From NCBI RefSeq assembly GCF_900104515.1, contig NZ_FNJL01000044.1, positions 1 to 32,308 of the forward strand: a stretch of 32,308 nt of DNA. The letters are read 5' to 3'. This document shows, piece after piece, positions 27,101 to 32,308 of the stretch (positions within the stretch are counted from its first letter, which is position 1; every line of letters begins with the position of its first letter). The stretch comes from Paracidovorax cattleyae. Lineage in GTDB: Bacteria; Pseudomonadota; Gammaproteobacteria; Burkholderiales; Burkholderiaceae_C. The translations under genes were made by a program, and so were the position numbers. The notes under the pieces are model-generated. The model saw only the letters and a list, made by a program, of their open reading frames with translations, was not told the origin of the DNA and made no database searches.

Positions 27101-28528
27101 CAGCTGCTGTCGGAGACGCAAACGCTGATCGGCCAAGGTGGAGCGGGCATGGGCTGCAACCGCCCCGGCCATCCACTTTCTGACGACATCGTGCATACGC
27201 TCTCCCACGCTTACGATCCGTTGGGCAACCGCATCCGCACCGACCTGCCCGACGGGCGCACGCTGAACTGGCTGTTCTACGGCTCTGGCCATCTGCACCA
27301 GATCAACATCGCTCCTGCCGACAATCAAGAGGCCCATGAAGTCATCACCGACATCGAACGCGATGCCCTGCACCGCGAAGTAGAGCGCAGCCAAGGCGCC
27401 GCCACCAGCCATTACGGGTGGGACCCGGCCGGCCGACTCGTACGCCACCGCGCCAGCCTTCGGAGCAGCGGCAACGTGGCGCCAGCGGCATCCAGCACGG
27501 TGCTGGAACGCGCCTACGCCTATGACGCCACGGGCCAGCTCATCGCCCGTGCCGACACCTTGCGCGGCCGACAGGACTTCCGCTACGACCCCACAGGGCG
27601 CATACTTGCCGCGCTACCGGCCCAGGGCAGCGCTCTCGCCAGGGAGTTGTTCGCCTTCGATCCCGCGGGCAACCTGCTGGATGCCAGCGAAGCGCAGATA
27701 CAGCGCCAGCAACCGGGGCAAGCTACGCCCCAGGGCCTCGGAGTGGTCGGTGACAACCGGCTGCGCTTCTACCAGGACCTGCACTACGAGTACGACGTCC
27801 ATGGCAACGTGACTAAGCGCACGCGCGGCAACCGCAAGGCCGGCCACCACGAAACCATCGAGCTGCGCTGGAACGCCGACCACCAACTGATCGAATCCAC
27901 CACCACCCGACACGGCGTGACGCAGGCTACCCGCTACGCCTACGATGCGCTTGGTCGCCGCGTGGCCAAGAGCGATCGGTTCGGATCCACGCACTACCTG
28001 TGGGATGGCGACTTGATGGTGCACAGCCGGCGCGGCGGGCGCGGATCGCTGTTCATCTATGAGCCAGACAGCTTCGTGCCGCTGGCCACCATCCAGGGCA
28101 CGGCAGAGGAACAACATACCTACTGGTACCACTGCGACCAGATCGGAGCGCCGCTGGAGTTGACCAATGTACAGGGGCAGATTGCCTGGGCGGTCGATTA
28201 CAAGACTTGGGGTGAGGCCACGCTCCGGGCCGTTCTGAATACGGCGACTGGAACGCACGGGCTATCCAGCGAAAGGCGCAGAGGTAATGGGTCGGGAATG
28301 CCCTGGCACGAAGCCAATGACAAGACAGTTCGTGGCACCGCGCCTCCGCCCATCGAACAGCCCTTCCGGTTTCAGGGGCAGCAATTCGATGAAGAAACGG
28401 GGCTGCATTACAACCGATTCAGGTATTATGACCCGGGGGTGGGTAGGTTTGTCAGTGAAGATCCGATCGGATTAATGGGGGGGGATAAATCTCTCGATTT
28501 ATGCTGTCAACCCTATTATTTGGATTGA
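24161..28528 (+). CDS. Rhs-family T6SS effector, shifted before its toxin tip
   Basis: A 1455-aa Rhs protein. Residues 1-285 are a non-repeat N-terminus with hydrophobic stretches at about 168-198 and 239-253 and no visible PAAR or PIPY motif. GPCESCAIGSPVLISSGQK (284-302) opens the DUF6531 entry region. Dozens of YD repeats (YDxxGRLxxxxDxxG type) then build the Rhs cocoon. The core ends PFRFQGQQFDEETGLHYNRFRYYDPGVGRFVSEDPIGLMGG. Just after DPIGL the frame crosses eight G (28477-28484) and ends DKSLDLCCQPYYLD. With seven G it would read GGINLSIYAVNPIIWIDPWGL, the expected self-cleavage region, and continue to 28925 for 1587 aa in total. AGGGAG near 24145 supports the ATG at 24161. Confidence 0.93.
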   Translation: MGTHIFSGGNGAITQVANGWTFDPATPVKLKTSGKPGVAWHANNSRAIDVPLGTIREHGTQMANRYGAMDQGQHDPVSVIVGLFTNVRDKVNEHVTYVKTVVYESGEMVVNGVTTLTNSVLSKLAPEIQQTVRNGADVLGGMKVEHFEGAAQEQIDEIMEMLEDPSTYGGLALSMAATAAQGVPVVGQVLGGAVVADRIATLGESGIAAAEELKSIMETWSSPMTEAQREAARKRLAKWMLGAGLALLLALAGKKFKMRTQSKGKNDTHPTTEHSDKKQPHGKGPCESCAIGSPVLISSGQKLMDETDFTLPGPGPLLSLPWRRRYRSGLAEDGPFGRGWSHPVAQQLRLSAEGMVLLDEAGRHVPLPLVPEGTDYFDPYEKFTVRRPGADLWIVEHKSGLQHHFRREAPEQWRLPLARLQDRDGNAIALHWEPMEPGTGGGTAEPLTWSGRQEQERRAREGVAARPSPDPFATAFRPLRLTGLTDTAGRHLRLAWQRAPAPATHDALQGERIARVELLVPGHAPIELARYDYDAHGQLVATHHGAAPYRQYAWRSGVLVGYRKASGHRYFAQYDHESPEGRVLRSWCADTPVPGQDDDRFAYFPAERITRHIDGLGRVTAYHWDARFNIVATVTAEGTPEAVREETPFDATGTPRGRIDALGRRTGLRTDTRGNIVQVTDALGQSTQLQYDRRDLVTVLRDAMGHAWRREYDARGHLVRSIDPLEQATGYAYDTHGRPVEITDARGGTQRLAWDEAGHLVATTDCSGRTTRFAYGPMGQVMERTDALGHTTRYAYDGTGRLVRAEEPAANGAPAVHQYAWNGEGQLLAYSDPLGQTTRYTYDGAGRPLTRQDAAGRTLAYHYDAAGRLVSLVNENRAQTTFRYDLRDQLTDEIGFDGRWQRHVYNAAGELTHVIEAGGCEAGPGKVTRFERDALGRLLAKRSHGHDAVEESSYRYDSLGRLTQANNGAAHLAFTYDPVGQLLSETQTLIGQGGAGMGCNRPGHPLSDDIVHTLSHAYDPLGNRIRTDLPDGRTLNWLFYGSGHLHQINIAPADNQEAHEVITDIERDALHREVERSQGAATSHYGWDPAGRLVRHRASLRSSGNVAPAASSTVLERAYAYDATGQLIARADTLRGRQDFRYDPTGRILAALPAQGSALARELFAFDPAGNLLDASEAQIQRQQPGQATPQGLGVVGDNRLRFYQDLHYEYDVHGNVTKRTRGNRKAGHHETIELRWNADHQLIESTTTRHGVTQATRYAYDALGRRVAKSDRFGSTHYLWDGDLMVHSRRGGRGSLFIYEPDSFVPLATIQGTAEEQHTYWYHCDQIGAPLELTNVQGQIAWAVDYKTWGEATLRAVLNTATGTHGLSSERRRGNGSGMPWHEANDKTVRGTAPPPIEQPFRFQGQQFDEETGLHYNRFRYYDPGVGRFVSEDPIGLMGGDKSLDLCCQPYYLD
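26178..28260 (+). repeat. Rhs core direct repeat, copy A
   Basis: This segment of the first rhs gene is nearly identical to 29833-31927. Positions correspond with an offset of 3655 at the left end and 3667 at the right end. The 12-bp change comes from two small in-frame insertions in copy B, near 31150 and 31395. Long identical runs, such as around 26220-26340 against 29875-29995, show recent duplication or ongoing gene conversion. Confidence 0.9.
28477..28484 (+). repeat. Homopolymeric G8 tract at the Rhs core/tip junction
   Basis: Eight consecutive G lie between the ATG codon of DPIGLM and the next motif. In the upstream frame they give GGD followed by a short nonsense tail and stop at 28528. 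Removing one G restores the conserved GGINLSIYAVNP...DPWGL reading and the toxin tip. Slipped-strand mispairing here would switch tip expression on and off. Confidence 0.8.
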
Positions 28529-28925
28529 CCCATGGGGACTACGCTCGAAAAGAAATCGAAAAAAATGCCCGTGCGAAGATCAAAGAACGTGTGAAGAAAT
28601 TTATAAAGACGCGCTTAGCACATCTATTGGAAAAAAAGAAACGCAAGGTTCTAGGGGTGTGCTTGAGAGGGTCGAGCACCTCCACGAAGACAAACTTGAC
28701 CTATTCAGAAGAGCAAAATCCGATAGCTTTAAAGGAAAGGGTGGATCACTTGACGGCGTCGGGACATGGGATGGGCATGTCAATGCGGCCCAAGAGGTTC
28801 TTGACAATCTAAAGTACGATATTGAAGCCTATGACACAAAAGGTTGCGGGTCGAGCCATAAAAAACTACCCCAGGCAACTAGAGACGCTTCGAGAATTGA
28901 AATACCTAAAACTCCTAGAAGATGA
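28485..28925 (+). CDS. Out-of-frame Rhs C-terminal toxin tip
   Basis: In the frame one base off the rhs core, 28485-28541 encode INLSIYAVNPIIWIDPWGL, the Rhs autocleavage motif with the second DPxGL. The following 127 residues (28542-28922) are a distinct, AT-richer tip. Its features are a Cys-containing basic start (KKCPCEDQRTCEEIY), GSRGVLERVEHLHEDKLDLFRRAKSD, GTWDGHVNAAQEVLDNL, then YDTKGCG and a basic Pro-ending tail. There is no start codon of its own that yields a whole domain, so it is meant to be translated as part of the Rhs protein. The toxic activity is not recognisable; the TWDGH and DTKGC elements recall an uncharacterised group of Rhs tips. It ends one base before the candidate immunity gene. 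Confidence 0.75.
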   Translation: MNLSIYAVNPIIWIDPWGLRSKRNRKKCPCEDQRTCEEIYKDALSTSIGKKETQGSRGVLERVEHLHEDKLDLFRRAKSDSFKGKGGSLDGVGTWDGHVNAAQEVLDNLKYDIEAYDTKGCGSSHKKLPQATRDASRIEIPKTPRR

Positions 28926-28926
28926 C

Positions 28927-29616
28927 ATGCCAAGTAATGCAATCGATCTTGCCATATTAATTAGTTTGGAATGCTGTTTTGATGCATTGTTTCCAAATTT
29001 TCCAAAAAAAGAGAGGTTTGAGAAAATTTCAATGGCCAGGGATTTTCTGAGCTCCTCAAAAATCTCATTTGAAGAAGTAATTAAAGATCCCAAAAAAGGC
29101 CGCCTACTGGAGAATAAAATACGTAACTCCATGTGCAGTAATTTTGACAATGTTGCAAAAAGAACAATTGAAAGATATTTCAAACGACTTGAAAAAGGAT
29201 TTATTATCTCGATAGAGAAAAATGATCTTTCAGAAAAAATAATAAATGTAGGAAGGCGCATTGAAAGCTTGTCGGATGATTTAATTTATGCAGAGGATAT
29301 TATCTCTTTGGTTATTGAGATGACCGAAAAATCAAAAACCGACTACTACGAAACGGGAATTCATGATGAAATTATAGGAGCGGCATCCGACCCTAGAGAT
29401 GAATGGGATAAAAGAATTTTGGAAATACATGATGAAGAATACGATCAGGGCTATATAGAAACTATTGCCCTTAGATTAAAGAATCCATATAAAAATCTTA
29501 ATTTCCTTTATTCATGGAAGAAAAGCGTAAACGCTAAATCATATGAAATTTTAAGGGATTTTTTAAAAATTAATGTGCTTGGTGAAGATATAGAGGAAAT
29601 AATACTTCCATATTGA
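28927..29616 (+). CDS. Candidate immunity protein for the Rhs tip
   Basis: A 229-aa protein starting MPSNAIDLAILISLECCFDALF, one base after the tip stop (TGACATG) and preceded by AGAAG at normal spacing. Its sequence is markedly AT-rich, full of AAA, ATT, GAA and TTT codons unlike the neighbouring genes, a typical sign of horizontally acquired tip-immunity cassettes. It has no signal peptide or TM segment, is charged and mostly helical (KKERFEKISMARDFL, NVAKRTIERYFKRLEKGF), and is probably cytoplasmic. In-frame starts at 28831 (ATG) and 28822 (TTG) would overlap the tip-coding region and are less likely. I do not recognise the family; the immunity role rests on position and composition. Confidence 0.75.
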   Translation: MPSNAIDLAILISLECCFDALFPNFPKKERFEKISMARDFLSSSKISFEEVIKDPKKGRLLENKIRNSMCSNFDNVAKRTIERYFKRLEKGFIISIEKNDLSEKIINVGRRIESLSDDLIYAEDIISLVIEMTEKSKTDYYETGIHDEIIGAASDPRDEWDKRILEIHDEEYDQGYIETIALRLKNPYKNLNFLYSWKKSVNAKSYEILRDFLKINVLGEDIEEIILPY

Positions 29617-29633
29617 ATTCCTGATTTCAGACA

Positions 29634-31963
29634 GATGCTCGACCGGCCGTCGCCCAAGCGATCGCACGGGCACAAGAGCGTGGTGGAGGCCACTGACAGC
29701 TTCTACGCGCTGGGTCCTCTCGCACAGGCGAACAACGGGCATAGCCCTTGGCCTTCACGCATGACGCTGGTGGTCGGTTGCTGCCAAAGACGCAAACACT
29801 GATCGGGCAGGGTCCACCTGTCACTGGGACGCGCGGCAACATCGTCCAAATCGTCGATGCGCTGGGGCAGAGCACGCAGTTGCAATACGACCGCCACGAC
29901 CTCGTCACCGTGCTGCGCGATGCCATGGGCCATGCATGGCGGCGCGAGTACGACGCTCGCGGCCATCTCGTGCGCTCCATCGATCCCCTGGAACAGGCCA
30001 CCGGCTACGCCTACGACACGCATGGCCGGCCCGTGGAAATCACCGACGTGCGCGGCGGCACACGGCGCCTGGCCTGGGACGAGGCCGGCAACCTTGTCGC
30101 CACCACCGACTGCTCGGGCCGCACCACACGCTTTGTCTACGGCCCCATGGGGCAAGTCCTGGAGCGCGCCGATGCGCTCGGCCACACCACGCGCTACGCC
30201 TATGACGGCACCGGCAGGCTCGTGCGCGTGGAAGAGCCCGGCACGAACGGCGCACCCGCCGTCCACCAATACGCCTGGAACGGAGAAGGCCAGTTGCTGG
30301 CCTACTCCGACCCGCTCGGCCAGGCCACCCGCTACACCTACGATGGCGCGGGTCGCCCCCTCTCCCGTCGGGACGCCGCCGGCCGCACCCTTGCCTACCA
30401 CTACGACACAGCCGGCCGTCTCGTATCTCTCGTCAACGAGAACGGTGCCCGGACCACCTTCCGCTACGACCTGCGCGACCAGCTCACCGACGAGATCGGC
30501 TTCGACGGCCGCTGGCAGCGCTACGTCTACAACGCCGCGGGCGAGCTCACGCACGTGATCGAAACTGGAGGCTGCGATGCCGGCCCCGGCAAGGTCACGC
30601 GTTTCGAGCGCGACGCGCTGGGCCGGCTGCTGGCCAAGCGTTCGCACGGGCACGATGCCGTGGAGGAATCCAGCTACCGCTACGACTCGCTGGGACGCCT
30701 CACCCAGGCGAACAATGGCGCGGCGCACCTTGCTTTCGCGTATGACCCGGTGGGGCAGTTGCTGTCGGAGACGCAAACGCTGATCGGCCAAGGTGGAGCG
30801 GGCATGGGCCGCAACCGCCCCGGCCACCCAGCTTCTGACGACCTCGTGCGCACGCTCTCCCACGCCTACGATCCGCTGGGCAACCGCATCCGCACGGGCC
30901 TGCCCGACGGGCGCACGCTGAACTGGCTGTTCTACGGCTCCGGGCACCTGCACCAGATCAACATCGCCCCGGCGGACGGCCAGGGCGCCCACGAAGTCAT
31001 CACCGACATCGAGCGCGACGCACTGCACCGTGAGATCGAGCGCAGCCAGGGTGCCGCCACCAGCCACTACGGCTGGGATCCGGCGGGCCGACTCGTGCGC
31101 CACCGCGCCAGCCTGCGGGGCAGCGGGAATGTGGCGCCAGCGGCATCCGATGCATCGAACGCGGTGCTGGAACGCGCGTACGCCTACGACGCCACGGGCC
31201 AGCTCGTCGCCCGCGCCGACACCTTGCGCGGCCGGCAGGACTTCCACTACGACCCCACCGGGCGCATCCTCGCCGCGCTGCCTGCCCAAGGCAGCGCATT
31301 AGCCAGGGAGCTGTTCGCCTTCGATCCCGCAGGCAACCTGCTGGACGCCAGCGAAGCGCAGATGCAACGCCAGCAGGCAGGCCAGGGCATACCCCAGCAA
31401 GGACTGGGCGTGGTGGGTGACAACCGCTTGCGCTTCTATCAGGACCTGCATTTCGAGTACGACCTGCATGGCAACGTGACGAAGCGCACCCGCGGCAACC
31501 GCAAGGCCGGCCACCACGAAACCATCGAACTGCGCTGGAACGCCGACCACCAACTGGTCGAATCCACCACCACCCGACACGGCGTGACGCAGGCCACCCG
31601 CTACACCTACGATGCGCTTGGCCGCCGCGTGGCCAAGAGCGACCGGTTCGGCTCGACGCACTACCTGTGGGATGGCGACCTGATGGCGCATAGCCAGCGC
31701 GGCGGGCGCGAGGCGCTGTTCATCTACGAGGCCGACAGCTTCGTGCCGATGGCCACTGTCCAGGGTACGGCAGAGGACCGGCATACCTATTGGTACCACT
31801 GTGACCAGATCGGGGCGCCGCTGGAGTTGACCGATATGCAGGGGCAGATTGCCTGGGCGGTCGATTACAAGGTGTGGGGAGAGGCGGCGCTGCGGGCCGT
31901 GCCGAACTCGGCAACAGGCACGCACGGCATGCCCGAGCAGCGACGCAAGGGACACGGTCCAGA
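29634..31963 (+). pseudogene. Second, chimeric and truncated rhs core
   Basis: Rhs sequence resumes 17 bp after the immunity gene with no start codon or N-terminal region. 29634-29821 is a diverged copy of 26957-27141, with a one-base frame change near 29740. At 29822-29835 it shares a 14-bp block with 26027-26040, then from 29833 it follows copy A from 26178. The frame is open from about 29748 and encodes YD repeats through TGTHGMPEQRRKGHGPEG. It then runs into IS DNA and stops at 32012, short of PFRFQGQ...DPIGL and any tip. It is probably not expressed as an effector but is a reservoir for recombination with the first rhs gene. Confidence 0.82.
29833..31927 (+). repeat. Rhs core direct repeat, copy B
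   Basis: Partner of 26178-28260, in the same orientation, with most differences at third codon positions. Recombination between the copies would delete the tip and immunity gene (28542-29616) and fuse the first core to whatever once followed copy B. Confidence 0.9.
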
Positions 31964-32308
31964 GGGAACCTCTCAAAACCCGGCCACTCCCTTGTTCACC
32001 GACAAGACCTGAGCCGTCCTCCTCACCATGATCTCTCCTCGCAGCGCCTTGAAGTTCGATCTGTTTGCCGAGGCGTCGCGCCAGCATAAGAGAGATGAAG
32101 TGGGCGATCCGTTGCAGGTAATCGCGCGGCACATCGACTTCGCCGAGCTGGCGCGGCTGGTGGATGCACTCATCGAGCGCGGCGATGGCCGCAAGGGTGG
32201 TCGGCCGGCCTATCCCGTCGAGGTGATGGTGCGCATCCTGGTCTTGAAGCGCCTGTACAACCTGTCGGACGAGCAGATGGAATACCAGTTGCTGGACAGG
32301 GCGAGCTA
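31964..32308 (+). mobile_element. Left part of an IS5-family insertion sequence
   Basis: Homology to the first rhs gene ends just before GGGAACCTCTCAAAACCC (about 31964-31981), which looks like an IS terminal inverted repeat and is followed after about 50 bp by a transposase start. The right end and the target duplication lie outside the window. The insertion removes the end of the second rhs copy. Confidence 0.7.
32028..32308 (+). CDS. IS5-family transposase, N-terminal part
   Basis: At least 93 codons from ATG 32028 to the window edge: MISPRSALKFDLFAEASRQ, then IDFAELARLVDALIER, then GRPAYPVEVMVRILVLKRLYNLSDEQMEYQLLDRAS. The last part is the typical N-terminal DUF772 region of IS5-family DDE transposases, which precedes the catalytic core. 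It looks intact as far as visible. It belongs to a different subgroup from the transposase remnant at the left edge. Confidence 0.88.
   Translation, partial: MISPRSALKFDLFAEASRQHKRDEVGDPLQVIARHIDFAELARLVDALIERGDGRKGGRPAYPVEVMVRILVLKRLYNLSDEQMEYQLLDRAS

Noticed and set aside
24008-27448. Very long minus-strand open frame opposite rhs, and a similar one at 29703-31289
   Set aside because: These are mirror images of the YD-repeat coding strand in GC-rich DNA, with repetitive Val/Gly/Ala-rich sequence and no recognisable domain.
28501-28812. A 103-codon frame with a basic, Lys-rich N-terminus just after the rhs stop
   Set aside because: It overlaps the tip-coding frame, which has the DPWGL cleavage motif and domain-like pattern; this frame has no family resemblance and only coincidentally lacks stops.
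28822-28926. N-terminal extension of the immunity gene from TTG 28822 or ATG 28831
   Set aside because: It would overlap the end of the tip in another frame; ATG 28927 sits one base after the tip stop with a usable ribosome-binding site, the usual layout for such pairs.

Overview
The window is GC-rich, tightly packed DNA that fits a Burkholderiales beta-proteobacterium. Gene content and protein style suggest Comamonadaceae, probably Acidovorax or a close relative; this is inferred from protein features, not from a database search. The one strong exception in composition is a conspicuously AT-rich cassette at about 28.5-29.6 kb.

Left edge (1-750): the end of a dead IS5-type transposase with an in-frame stop, then a tRNA-Ser(CGA) on the minus strand with its own promoter and terminator. 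Housekeeping block (748-11457): a VOC/glyoxalase-fold protein, seryl-tRNA synthetase (serS) and a PLP-dependent threonine/serine dehydratase on the minus strand; a CBS-domain protein; a CorC/TlyC-type DUF21-CBS membrane protein; the ispH-fkpB pair; radC; a lipoprotein of the esterase-like phytase type overlapping an AraC-type regulator; a small cupin behind a perfect 16-bp palindrome; and an Smr-domain protein.

Signalling and periplasmic block (11458-17264): a minus-strand operon PepSY protein - OmpR-type response regulator - PhoQ-like histidine kinase, divergent from a second exported PepSY protein. The shared intergenic region carries repeats that look like a response-regulator operator. 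A 687-aa 5'-nucleotidase/cyclic phosphodiesterase-type lipoprotein follows.

Type VI secretion effector island (17484 to the right edge): vgrG, a DUF6484-like protein, a TIGR02270-like protein, a DUF2169 adaptor, a thiolase-fold ketosynthase-like protein that lacks the usual catalytic residues, and a very large Rhs protein. These genes overlap or are closely spaced and read like one transcription unit that builds and loads a VgrG spike with an Rhs toxin. No T6SS structural genes are present, so this is an orphan VgrG/effector cluster.

The most notable point is at the Rhs 3' end. The reading frame runs through a tract of eight G at 28477-28484 and then stops early. With seven G it would continue through the canonical DPxGL...NP...DPxGL self-cleavage region into a 127-residue AT-rich toxin tip, which is followed one base later by an AT-rich candidate immunity gene. 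The tract is therefore a candidate on/off switch, a recent inactivating mutation, or a homopolymer sequencing error. Downstream lies a second, chimeric and truncated rhs copy that forms a direct repeat of about 2.1 kb with the first. Its 3' end has been lost to an IS5-family element running off the right edge.
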